From: an uncultured Acetatifactor sp.
Lineage (GTDB): Bacteria > Bacillota > Clostridia > Lachnospirales > Lachnospiraceae
Direction of reading: 5' to 3'
Assembly (NCBI GenBank): GCA_934402375.1
Contig: CAKRUB010000011.1
Span: 1 to 64,000, forward strand
DNA: 64,000 bases
A program made the translations under genes and the position numbers. Within the stretch, counting starts at the first letter, position 1. Each line of letters opens with the position of its first letter. Shown one piece after another: positions 28,361-36,681 of the stretch. Below the pieces are notes generated by a model. That model was not told the DNA's origin and searched no databases. It saw nothing but the letters and a program-made list of their open reading frames with translations.

Positions 28361-28917
28361 AGTATGACGCCCTCCTTCTGCAGATACTCCTTCAATCTGC
28401 CGCGTGTGCGAAAAAGGCTTGTCTTGACTGTATTCAGCTTAAGTCCATATCTCTCGGCAATCTCGCTGTACTCCTCTGCGTACCAGTATCTTCTCAGGAA
28501 TACGTTGCAGTCCTTCTCGGAAAGGGTATGGAGAAAACTGTTCAATGTCCGCTGCAATTCCTCAGCCTCAATCAGAGCCTCGGTATCATGCCCGTCAGGC
28601 ACACATTCCGCAAGCTCGTCCAAGGCGACGGCAATAACACCGCCTCCCCGCTTTTCCGCTCTTTTCCCTTTCCATCTGTCCAGTGAGATATTTCTTGTAA
28701 TCGTACCGAGAAACAGCGCCAGCTTACCCGGTCTTCCGGGCGGAATCGCCTTCCACGCGCGGAACCATGTGTCATTGACGCACTCGTCAGCGTCCTCTTT
28801 GTCATACAGAATATGCCACGCTATGCTGTGGCAGTATGCGCCGTAGGTGCGCTGTGTTTCCGTCAGTGCGCGTTCATCCCGTGCCCAGTACAAATCCAAA
28901 ATTTCCGAGTCCTTCAA
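28357..28917 (-). CDS. ECF-type RNA polymerase sigma factor
   Basis: 186 residues. TTG start at 28917 with GGGAGG 7-8 nt upstream. Region 2 is visible at about 20-85 (ILYDKEDADECVNDTWFRAW, then LFLGTITRNISLDRWKGKRA). Region 4 is at about 120-180, with a helix-turn-helix ending in KLNTVKTSLFRTRGRLKEYL. It pairs with the downstream membrane protein. A promoter of ECF type lies just upstream, suggesting autoregulation in response to an envelope signal. Confidence 0.92.
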   Translation of the reverse strand: MKDSEILDLYWARDERALTETQRTYGAYCHSIAWHILYDKEDADECVNDTWFRAWKAIPPGRPGKLALFLGTITRNISLDRWKGKRAEKRGGGVIAVALDELAECVPDGHDTEALIEAEELQRTLNSFLHTLSEKDCNVFLRRYWYAEEYSEIAERYGLKLNTVKTSLFRTRGRLKEYLQKEGVIL

Positions 28918-28952
28918 GATATGTCCTCCCTGTCACCTCTTTCACCCATATA

Positions 28953-28977
28953 GACGGCTTTCTGCGGCAAAAGTTCC
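28953..28977 (-). promoter_or_regulatory. ECF-type promoter of the sigma/anti-sigma unit
   Basis: Leftwards: GGAACTTTT (starting at 28977), 16 nt from GGAAC to CGTCTA (CGTC at 28956-28953). The AAC -35 and CGTC -10 with 16-nt spacing are the hallmark of group IV sigma promoters. It lies about 35 nt before the sigma start codon. Confidence 0.7.
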
Positions 28978-28998
28978 CATCCCGCAGAAGGAAATTCG

Positions 28999-30561
28999 TC
29001 ACATCAGCGGGGCAACGATCCTCATGACCCAGCCGAAGACCTTCGCCCTCAGCTTCAGCGCTTTCACGCTCTCCGTTGTCTGCTCGATACACTTTGTCAG
29101 TGTGTCCTGAATATCCTGCTCGATCATTGCAATCTTAGAGTTCCGGTACAGAATCACACCGCACTCAAAATGATGGTACAGGCTGCGGTAATCCAGATTC
29201 ACCGTACCCACGACCGCCTTCTCGTCATCCGCCGTGAATACCTTTGCGTGTACAAAGCCCGGCTCATATTCGCAGATGCGTACCCCCGCCTCAAGCAGCT
29301 CGCTATAGTAGGTCTTCGCAAGATCAAACGCATATTTCTTGTCGGGAATGTGAGGCATGATGATTATAACCTCCACACCTCTCTTCGCCGCATAGGTAAG
29401 CGCCATCATCAATTCATGATCCAGTATCAGATATGGCGTCATAATGTGGACATAGGTGTGCGCGGTGTTGATAATATCGAGGTACACCCTTTCGCCGACA
29501 CGCTCCGGTCCAAGCGGGCAGACACTGTAAGGGATCACATAGCCGTCCGAAGGCATAGCACATTCCGCCGGACAGGCATATTTTATAAAATCATCCGGCT
29601 GCTTCTCCGACTCGTTCCACATCTCCAGAAACATGTAGGTAAAACGCTCCACCGCGTCTCCCTGCACCATAATACCGGTGTCCTTCCAATGTCCGAAACG
29701 CGGCTTCTCGTTGATGTATTCATCCGCCAGATTAATTCCGCCGGTAAATGCCACCTTGCCATCGACGACCAGAATCTTCCTGTGATCCCGGTTATTGTAA
29801 TGGGGCGAAAAGATCGGCTTGATCGGCGCGAACATCTTACATCGTATTCCCTCCGCCTCAAGCACTCTGGGATAATAGTTCGGCAGATTGAACAGCACAT
29901 CCGTGCCGTCATACATGAATCTGACCTCCACGCCCTGCTCCGCCTTCTCCTTGAGGATCTCATGAACCATGTTCCACATGCGTCCTTCGCTGACAATGAA
30001 AAACTCCACAAAGATAAATTTCTCCGCCTTTTTCAGTTCCTCAAGAATCGCCGGGAACTGCTCGTCCCCCAGGCAGAAATACTTCACCTGTGTTTTGTCA
30101 TAGACAGGGCTGTTATCACGATGATAGAGATAATGCGAGAGCTGTCCCATATGGGGACTCTCAGCGCGTAGCTTCTCCCAGACCTCTCTGTCATCCGTCA
30201 CATACTTCTTCGTCTGTTCGGAGAGATTTTTCAGCCGGCTGTACATCACCTTTGTTCCGGGCTGCATAACGATTGTTGTATAGAAAATTGCACCAAAAAT
30301 CGGAAAGATTGCGATCGGAAACATCCACGACAGCTTCATGTCGGGATTTCCCCTTGTGTTAAATATATGAAGCACAGCAATGGCGCTGATCGTCAGAAAC
30401 AAGGCATAAAACCAGAAGCTGTATCTTCTGAGCCAGTAATAACCGATTACCAGCAGGGCAAGCTGTGCCAGAAAGCCAAGCAGCAGCATTGCCGTTCTGC
30501 CATAAATAATGGTCTTGATATTTCCCAGTTTCTTTTTCTTTCCCTCTGTATGCTTATCCAT
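28999..30561 (-). CDS. cls: Cardiolipin synthase (phospholipase D family)
   Basis: 520 residues from the ATG at 30561, which has GGAG 6 nt upstream; an ATG at 30573 and a GTG at 30594 are alternatives. Two membrane segments near 20-42 and 46-66 are followed by two phospholipase D domains with HKD motifs: HRKILVVDGKVAFTGG from about residue 260 and HAKVFTADDEKAVVG from about 438. It condenses two phosphatidylglycerols to cardiolipin. The start overlaps the upstream pseudokinase gene by 8 nt, so they are probably co-expressed. Confidence 0.93.
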   Translation of the reverse strand: MDKHTEGKKKKLGNIKTIIYGRTAMLLLGFLAQLALLVIGYYWLRRYSFWFYALFLTISAIAVLHIFNTRGNPDMKLSWMFPIAIFPIFGAIFYTTIVMQPGTKVMYSRLKNLSEQTKKYVTDDREVWEKLRAESPHMGQLSHYLYHRDNSPVYDKTQVKYFCLGDEQFPAILEELKKAEKFIFVEFFIVSEGRMWNMVHEILKEKAEQGVEVRFMYDGTDVLFNLPNYYPRVLEAEGIRCKMFAPIKPIFSPHYNNRDHRKILVVDGKVAFTGGINLADEYINEKPRFGHWKDTGIMVQGDAVERFTYMFLEMWNESEKQPDDFIKYACPAECAMPSDGYVIPYSVCPLGPERVGERVYLDIINTAHTYVHIMTPYLILDHELMMALTYAAKRGVEVIIIMPHIPDKKYAFDLAKTYYSELLEAGVRICEYEPGFVHAKVFTADDEKAVVGTVNLDYRSLYHHFECGVILYRNSKIAMIEQDIQDTLTKCIEQTTESVKALKLRAKVFGWVMRIVAPLM

Positions 30562-32677
30562 TACTTTCTCCATCCAATAAGGCTCCCTCCGCACGCAGGA
30601 GCTCCACCGTTACGGAAAGACATTTCTGTCCGCCCTGACCGTCTGTCAGATGAAACTCTCCCCCGAGTGTATTGAGTGCCATTTTCGCCATCCTTATGCC
30701 GATACCGCCATCCGCCGGTATTGCTGAAAGATTCAGATTTTTATTTTCATACATTTCCATAACAAAGGCTGCACTATCGGCTCCCCCGCTTCCTTCTGGA
30801 TACACAAAGGCAAAGGATATTCTGTCGAACTCCGTGCCCCGCTCCTCCAGTGCAACCTCAAGCGTCAGCTTGTCCAGACATCCGTGACGATCACCTATCT
30901 GGAAAGCAAGCGCTCTCAATGCCTGCAGCAATCTCGCCCAGTCTCCGATATACCATGTGTTCAGCCGCTGATCCGCCTTGATCCGCATGTCAGAGCTCTC
31001 ACCATCTATCTGCCTGTTCGTCATGCATTTCTCCAAAAGCTTCTGCAACGGAAATTTCTCCTGATGGCCGTCAATATAACGCATGACGCGATGCGTACTG
31101 ATGTACATCATATCCTCGAGCAGTGTCATCTCATAGCGGTTCATATGTATCATATGTGCAATCATGCGATCGGTATCTGCAAGCTTTCCAGACTTCACAA
31201 ACCGTCTGGCAGAAGCCCCAAGCTGAGCCGAGACCTCTATCGGCTTCTGCAGTTCACTGACAACATATTGTAAAAAACGGGTTCTTGTCTGCTCCGTCTC
31301 CTTCGCCTTCTGCAAGGCGTTCCAGAGTTCCTGCTTATGCAGTTCTTCCGCCCTGATCGACTCGTCCACATTCCTTGTATATACCAGAACGCAGTCCTGA
31401 TTTTTCTTTACCCTGCCGGGAATGACAAATGTCTGGAGCCACTGATACTCGCCCTGATGCATACGCCGGTATATACAGGTTTCACTGCCCTCCCCGCGTT
31501 CACATAATCTGCGCATCATCTCCATTGAGGTAAAGGTACGGAACTTTTCGACATCCTCCGGGGCAATGAGCTGAAGCAGTTCCTCCCTGAGCTGATTCCA
31601 GTCATACTTTTGAAACGGCTTCGCAACCTCTGCCTCGCCATCCTTGACAAAAACACAGCTCTGCTTACGGCAGTTGATGATCGCCATCCTCGGGAAAATC
31701 TCCTCCAATGCATCCAGTGCCATCTCCGATAAACCGGTTTTATGATTGATCCTTTTCCATGCAATCTGCACAGCAGCCACCATAACCACCACCAGACAGG
31801 CAAGAGCGATTGCCTCGATGATGTAATGGGAACGATTCAGCGCTGTGATCGACCTGTTCACATATTCCGACAGATAGAGCTGTATCACATATCCACCCTG
31901 AATCCCCAACGGAGTAAAGCAGATCAGCCCTTTCCCGTAGGTTCCCTCATAGCTGTAATCCCCTTTACGTCCACCCAGCATTGCCGCTATCATATTCTGA
32001 TAGTCCTCTTCATCCATCCTGTCCCTCATCAGTTCAAGAACATTTCCGCCGACCTGCTGATCGAGATTCGTCAGCAGAATATCGCCGTATCGGTTCGTGA
32101 GAAAGCTGCCGAGATAATTTTCTTCATCGGAAATATCATACAGATCATTAAAGGTACGATAGTAATTACAGCCTACAACTACCCCGCGTACCTCACCGCT
32201 CTTCCCGATCGGGGCATAATAATAGGCACATTTGTCCCCATCAACCAACGGAGATTCACTCCACTCGGAAATACCGCTGTTACCGTTCATACCGTCCCTG
32301 AAAAAGCCCTCCTCAGACAGGCTCATCTCCGATCCATCCGAAAAAAGACAGACTCCATCTGCTGGCACTATAAACAGGTCGTCAATCACCGTATTCTTTT
32401 CAATCAATTCCAGTATCCTTGCAAGCGAATTCAGATCCGTATCTGCGGCATATTCCAGCACAACCGCCAGATTCTCCACAAAGCGGAGTCTTGAGTTCAA
32501 GGTGTCCGCAGCCGATTTTGCATGATGCTCCGTGCTCTCCAGAAGCACCTCCCGGTCTCTCTCCAGAATCGCATTACTGTTACTGCGTGAAAGGCCGCTG
32601 ATCGACATCGCCAAAAGGGCAATCGCAATAAGAACCGCAAGCGTAGCCTCCACATACATCCATCTATTTCGTTTCAT
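30554..32677 (-). CDS. Cache-domain membrane sensor with a degenerate histidine-kinase region
   Basis: 707 residues. Two membrane segments (about 8-28 and 285-305) bracket an extracellular dCache-like sensor (about 40-280). The cytoplasmic part has a PAS-like stretch (about 315-440) and a region laid out like HisKA plus HATPase. The H-box counterpart TRFLQYVVSELQKP has Ser474 where kinases have His. The N-box counterpart (RLLQALRALAFQIG) lacks the Asn, and only a G2-like GGIGIRMAKMALNTLGG remains. It is probably a non-catalytic sensor. Next to the chemoreceptor and EAL genes. Confidence 0.75.
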   Translation of the reverse strand: MKRNRWMYVEATLAVLIAIALLAMSISGLSRSNSNAILERDREVLLESTEHHAKSAADTLNSRLRFVENLAVVLEYAADTDLNSLARILELIEKNTVIDDLFIVPADGVCLFSDGSEMSLSEEGFFRDGMNGNSGISEWSESPLVDGDKCAYYYAPIGKSGEVRGVVVGCNYYRTFNDLYDISDEENYLGSFLTNRYGDILLTNLDQQVGGNVLELMRDRMDEEDYQNMIAAMLGGRKGDYSYEGTYGKGLICFTPLGIQGGYVIQLYLSEYVNRSITALNRSHYIIEAIALACLVVVMVAAVQIAWKRINHKTGLSEMALDALEEIFPRMAIINCRKQSCVFVKDGEAEVAKPFQKYDWNQLREELLQLIAPEDVEKFRTFTSMEMMRRLCERGEGSETCIYRRMHQGEYQWLQTFVIPGRVKKNQDCVLVYTRNVDESIRAEELHKQELWNALQKAKETEQTRTRFLQYVVSELQKPIEVSAQLGASARRFVKSGKLADTDRMIAHMIHMNRYEMTLLEDMMYISTHRVMRYIDGHQEKFPLQKLLEKCMTNRQIDGESSDMRIKADQRLNTWYIGDWARLLQALRALAFQIGDRHGCLDKLTLEVALEERGTEFDRISFAFVYPEGSGGADSAAFVMEMYENKNLNLSAIPADGGIGIRMAKMALNTLGGEFHLTDGQGGQKCLSVTVELLRAEGALLDGESNG

Positions 32678-32726
32678 TTCGTCTCCGCTTCCGGCTCTTT
32701 AAGCTCCAGCCTCTTCTTATTGTAAA

Positions 32727-32745
32727 GGGAGACAAGCTGTCTCCC
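32727..32745 (-). terminator. Short hairpin between the chemoreceptor and pseudokinase genes
   Basis: GGGAGACA and its complement with a 3-nt loop, followed leftwards by TTTAC. The T run is short, so this may be a weak terminator or a transcript-level attenuator of read-through from the chemoreceptor gene. Confidence 0.45.
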
Positions 32746-32773
32746 TGTTTCGTAAAATATATTTTTTTGTCTG

Positions 32774-34579
32774 TTAAATCTTAAATTTCTGAACGATTCC
32801 GTTCAGCTGTGCTGCAAACCTTGTATTCTCTTCTGCCTTTGTTCCGGTATCTCCCGCATAACCAACCATGTCGGTCGCCTTGGTTGCAATGTCGTTGATG
32901 CTGATTGCCGCCTCGTTCACGGTTGCGTTGATGTCCTGAATGGACTTTGTGATATCCGAAACGCTCTCTTCCAGTTCCATGATGGAATCGTTGATCGTTC
33001 TCATACTGCCGGAGAACTGTCTCGCATCCGTACTGTATTCCTCACTGACGTTAATGAATTTCTCGTAGTCGCCAATAACGGTCTGCTCCATAAACGCGAT
33101 CATCTGGCGCAGGCAATCCTCCATGCTTTCAGCTGCATTTCTGACACCGGTAACGATGCCGGTAATGCTGTTTGCCGTCTCCGTGGACTGCGCTGCAAGC
33201 TTTCCGATCTCGCTTGCTACCACTGAAAAGCCTCTGCCCGCCTCGCCGGCTCTCGCCGCCTCGATGGAAGCGTTGAGGGACAGCAGCTCGGTCTGGCTCG
33301 CAATCGTTGCGATGGCATCGGTCAGCACGTTAATCTGTTCGATGTCCCTTGCCTTCTCAATTGCCACATCCGATTCCTGCTTCACTCTGGAGTAGATTTC
33401 CCTTGTCTTGGAGTTGGCCTCCTGACTATCCTTCTTCAATGCCTCTGCCTTTGTGATAATGCCCGCTGCACTCTGCTCGCCTTCCTTGGTCAGCGAAGCA
33501 ATCTTCTTTGTGTTGTCATCAATGGAAGACATCTTCTCCTCGATGATCTGTGTCGTCGCGGAGGTCTCCTCCACGCTCGCCGCAAGCTCCTGGCTGGTCG
33601 CTGAGTTGTCACAGGAATTGCTGTTCAGCTCTTCGACAATATCCTTCAGTCCATTCGCGTTTCCGTATAGATTATTCGCCGTCTCAGCCAGCTGCTTCAC
33701 AATACCGACCAGATTCTCGCGCATCGTCTCCATGGAGGAGCTCATTACCGCGGTCTCACCCTCGCCCTTGGACAGCAGGCGGCAGATCCTGCTCTCTCTG
33801 AAATCAAAGGATGCCGTCTGATCCACAACGTCCGTCAGCAGCTTGATCGGCTTTGCGATACTCCTTGCAACCAGCACGCCGAACGCTCCGACCAGTACAA
33901 GAATGATAAGCATCATGACAATACACTGACGGATAAACTGTGAAACTGCCTCCAGCGCCTCATCCTTGTCCGCTGTCAGAACTACAATGGCTTCCCCGTT
34001 ATCCATGACAGAATATCCTGCGAGCTTTGTCACACCCTTGAAATCATACTCTACGGCAGCATCCTCCGGGATGACTCCCTTTTTAATCTGGTTTACCACC
34101 TCTGTCAATACCGCGTTTTCCACCGGCTGTCCGATCTTGGACGCCGTCGGGTGCATCAGCATGGTTCCGTCACCACCCACCACATATATGTAACTGGAAG
34201 GCATCCCCTCCAGCTGTACACTGCCGAACAGCTCTGTCAGTTCAGCGGCATTGGGCACCTTTCCGCCGTTCATATTGGTAGCCATGCGCAGATTTATATC
34301 ATACGCATTCACCATCTTCAGCATATCGCCCTTCACACGCTCCGTCAAAGCATCAGTCGACTTGCTGATTGCCGCCCATGCCATCAGTCCCATTGAAACA
34401 AACATCGTCACAAACAGCGCAATCAGTATCCGTGTACGGATTCCCCGGAACATTCCGACCTTCTTTTTCTCGACCGCCTTCTCAAGCATCTCCTCTGCCT
34501 TGTTCTCCAACACAGCTTTGCTCGTGTTCAACTCTCTCTCAACCCTGTTGACAAAAGCGTTTCGCTTTTCTCCGCTCAT
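32774..34579 (-). CDS. Methyl-accepting chemotaxis protein
   Basis: 601 residues from the ATG at 34579 behind GGGAGG. A long cytoplasmic N-terminus (about 45 residues) precedes the first membrane segment. A Cache-like ligand domain follows ([20 protein letters not shown]), then a second membrane segment near residues 215-240, and a HAMP-like region. The signalling domain has the hairpin tip [20 protein letters not shown] that binds CheA and CheW. It has a sigma-28-like promoter. Ligand unknown. Confidence 0.95.
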   Translation of the reverse strand: MSGEKRNAFVNRVERELNTSKAVLENKAEEMLEKAVEKKKVGMFRGIRTRILIALFVTMFVSMGLMAWAAISKSTDALTERVKGDMLKMVNAYDINLRMATNMNGGKVPNAAELTELFGSVQLEGMPSSYIYVVGGDGTMLMHPTASKIGQPVENAVLTEVVNQIKKGVIPEDAAVEYDFKGVTKLAGYSVMDNGEAIVVLTADKDEALEAVSQFIRQCIVMMLIILVLVGAFGVLVARSIAKPIKLLTDVVDQTASFDFRESRICRLLSKGEGETAVMSSSMETMRENLVGIVKQLAETANNLYGNANGLKDIVEELNSNSCDNSATSQELAASVEETSATTQIIEEKMSSIDDNTKKIASLTKEGEQSAAGIITKAEALKKDSQEANSKTREIYSRVKQESDVAIEKARDIEQINVLTDAIATIASQTELLSLNASIEAARAGEAGRGFSVVASEIGKLAAQSTETANSITGIVTGVRNAAESMEDCLRQMIAFMEQTVIGDYEKFINVSEEYSTDARQFSGSMRTINDSIMELEESVSDITKSIQDINATVNEAAISINDIATKATDMVGYAGDTGTKAEENTRFAAQLNGIVQKFKI

Positions 34580-34636
34580 TTTGTATCCTCCCATAGGTAT
34601 GATTACGTCAAGTCTGATAGATATATTATACAACAT

Positions 34637-34664
34637 TTATCGGCATTTCACATTCCTTTTTTTC
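34637..34664 (-). promoter_or_regulatory. Sigma-28 (flagellar) type promoter of the chemoreceptor gene
   Basis: Leftwards: GAAA (34664-34661) where TAAA is consensus, 16-nt spacer, then GCCGATAA (34644-34637), an exact sigma-28 -10. A sigma-A-like TATAAT lies at 34630-34625 but has no good -35. The leader would be about 50 nt. This implies that the organism has a flagellar sigma factor. Confidence 0.65.
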
Positions 34665-34773
34665 ATAAATCTACAACTTTTTTATCATTTTTGCTATTGT
34701 CCTACTAATTTTGAATTAAAACAAGTTTTTTCTAAAATTTTCCTGTGAAATATGTAAATCTTTCCTTTTTATC

Positions 34774-34801
34774 TTGCCATCTCCGAAATTTAGTATATAA
34801 T
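34774..34801 (+). promoter_or_regulatory. Promoter of the EAL-domain gene and its hairpin leader
   Basis: TTGCCA (34774-34779), 16-nt spacer, TATAAT (34796-34801). The following leader of about 105 nt contains a long imperfect hairpin (GCGTGC at 34849-34854 with GCACGC at 34891-34896 and an inner GGAAATCG/CGATATTCC stem) ending just before the GAGG ribosome binding site. It shows no match to known c-di-GMP riboswitch cores. The rest of 34580-34912 holds only the divergent chemoreceptor promoter. Confidence 0.6.
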
Positions 34802-34912
34802 TGTAGTTGAGTATGGGATAAATATAATATGTAGAATCGGTTAAATGGGCGTGCTTCGGAAATCGTTTTTTGGGGGATTTCGATATTCCTGCACGCAGAA
34901 ACGAGGCATATA

Positions 34913-36607
34913 ATGAGTAAACGAGAAGCCATCCCGAGCTTTACCACCTTTTGTGAAATTGCAAAGCTTTTCGCGACCAGCATGAATGATTATCTCTATG
35001 TGATCGACCTGACAAACGACACCTATTTCATCACGGAAAATGCGCTGGATCGCTTTGCTCTCCCCAGCAACGAGTTTCACAATGTGCTGAAAACCTTTCA
35101 CCGGTTCATCTACCACGAAGACGTAGATATGGTGATTGCGGATATCCGCGACATCCTCTCGGGCAAAAAGGATGATCACAACCTCAAATACCGCATCATG
35201 GGGCTGAACGGATACCCGGTCTGGATCAACTGCCGCGGGCACCTTCTCCGCACGGAAGGAGTAATCCCACACCTTGTCATCGGCTGCATCAACGAAATCG
35301 GAAACAGCCACACCATTGCGGACAACACCAGCGGTCTGCTCGGGGAGTCCTCGCTGCATGAACACATCAAACATCTGATGCCGTCCCTGCAGGATGCAAT
35401 GTTCATGCGGATCGGCATTGACGACTTTAAGAGTGTCAACGAAAGACACGGGATCGCTTACGGAGACTTTGTGCTCCGCAGTGTGGCGGACTGCATCCAC
35501 AGCTCTCTGGGGCCTATGCAGTATGTCTACCGGATCGTCTCCGACGAGTTCATGGTTCTCGATGTCTCGAACAGCGACTACGACCATATGAACCGGCTGT
35601 ACCACCGCATTCGTTCCGGGGTGGATGAGCTTGTCGCCCGCGAGAACTACAAAGCGGTATATACGATCTCAGCGGGATTGATTTTCTTAAGCGATATTGA
35701 CAATAAGGACAGTGAATACACCTGCTACAGCGAGGTAATGAAGCTCGCCGAATTTGCACTTTCCGAGGCTAAGAGCCGCGGCAAAAACCAGCTCTACCTC
35801 TTCCAGCGCGAGGATTATTCCGCATTTCTGCGCCGCAGATACCTGAACAGCTGTCTGCGTCAGGCAGTATCCGATAATTTTAAAGGCTTTGAGCTGAATT
35901 ACCAGCCGATTATTTCCACCGTCGATGAATCGCTGTATGCGGCGGAAGCGCTGTTACGGTTCCGCACCACGTCTGGCGAGATGATTTCACCGGGAGAATT
36001 CATTCCTCTGTTGGAGGAAAACAAGCTGATTATTCCTGTCGGCAAATGGATTATAAGAAATGCCCTGATCGTCTGTCGTCAGATCAGAGAGAGCCACCCG
36101 AATTTCAAGATCTCCATCAATCTCTCCTACATACAGCTTCTGCGGACGCCGCTGTTTGACGATGTCAAATGCGCACTGGAGGAGTTGGGACTGCCTGCCG
36201 GCTGTCTGATCGTAGAATTGACGGAGAGCGGACATCTCGGCAACAACGCCTCCGTCATGAACGTCTGGCGCAAGCTGAAGGATCTCGGCGTGGAGATCGC
36301 ACTTGACGACTTCGGCACCGGCTACTCCAACCTGATCAACATCGGCAATCTGCATCCGAATTTCGTCAAGATTGACCGAAGTTTCACGGTCAAGGCATTG
36401 CAGAATGCCTATGAGCTTAATCTGCTCGCCTATGTGTTCCAGATGGTTCACACTCTCGGGCTTCACCTTGTCGTGGAAGGGATTGAAAATCAGGAGGAGC
36501 TTGACCGCATCCTCCAGCTCGGACCGGATTACATTCAGGGCTATTACTACAGCAAGCCTTGCCCGCAGAAGGAATTCATGAAGAAATATAAATGCAAGGA
36601 AAAATGA
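34913..36607 (+). CDS. PAS / degenerate GGDEF / EAL protein, probable c-di-GMP phosphodiesterase
   Basis: 564 residues, no membrane segment. A PAS-like domain spans about 25-130. The GGDEF domain (about 160-300) is degenerate: YRIVSDEF at 206-213 replaces the two active-site glycines with Val and Ser, so cyclase activity is unlikely. The EAL domain (about 315-555) is intact: EALLR at 345-349, the metal-binding pair in DDFGTGYSNL at 465-474, VEGIEN at 521-526 and QGYYYSKP at the end. It probably hydrolyses c-di-GMP, with the GGDEF part as a GTP-binding regulator. Divergent from the chemoreceptor gene. Confidence 0.9.
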   Translation: MSKREAIPSFTTFCEIAKLFATSMNDYLYVIDLTNDTYFITENALDRFALPSNEFHNVLKTFHRFIYHEDVDMVIADIRDILSGKKDDHNLKYRIMGLNGYPVWINCRGHLLRTEGVIPHLVIGCINEIGNSHTIADNTSGLLGESSLHEHIKHLMPSLQDAMFMRIGIDDFKSVNERHGIAYGDFVLRSVADCIHSSLGPMQYVYRIVSDEFMVLDVSNSDYDHMNRLYHRIRSGVDELVARENYKAVYTISAGLIFLSDIDNKDSEYTCYSEVMKLAEFALSEAKSRGKNQLYLFQREDYSAFLRRRYLNSCLRQAVSDNFKGFELNYQPIISTVDESLYAAEALLRFRTTSGEMISPGEFIPLLEENKLIIPVGKWIIRNALIVCRQIRESHPNFKISINLSYIQLLRTPLFDDVKCALEELGLPAGCLIVELTESGHLGNNASVMNVWRKLKDLGVEIALDDFGTGYSNLINIGNLHPNFVKIDRSFTVKALQNAYELNLLAYVFQMVHTLGLHLVVEGIENQEELDRILQLGPDYIQGYYYSKPCPQKEFMKKYKCKEK

Positions 36608-36632
36608 GCGCCTCAACGAGCGCGTCAACTGT

Positions 36633-36671
36633 AAAGGCGGGGAATCCGGGCTGACCGGATTCCCCGCCTTT
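36633..36671. terminator. Bidirectional terminator between the EAL gene and the DUF2264 remnant
   Basis: A perfect 17-bp stem (36633-36649 with 36655-36671) with a 5-nt loop. AAA/TTT ends on both sides serve both convergent genes. Confidence 0.9.
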
Positions 36672-36681
36672 TGTGATCGAC

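Noticed and set aside
34802..34912. c-di-GMP riboswitch upstream of the EAL-domain gene
   Set aside because: The leader is structured, but none of the conserved GEMM core bases could be recognised.
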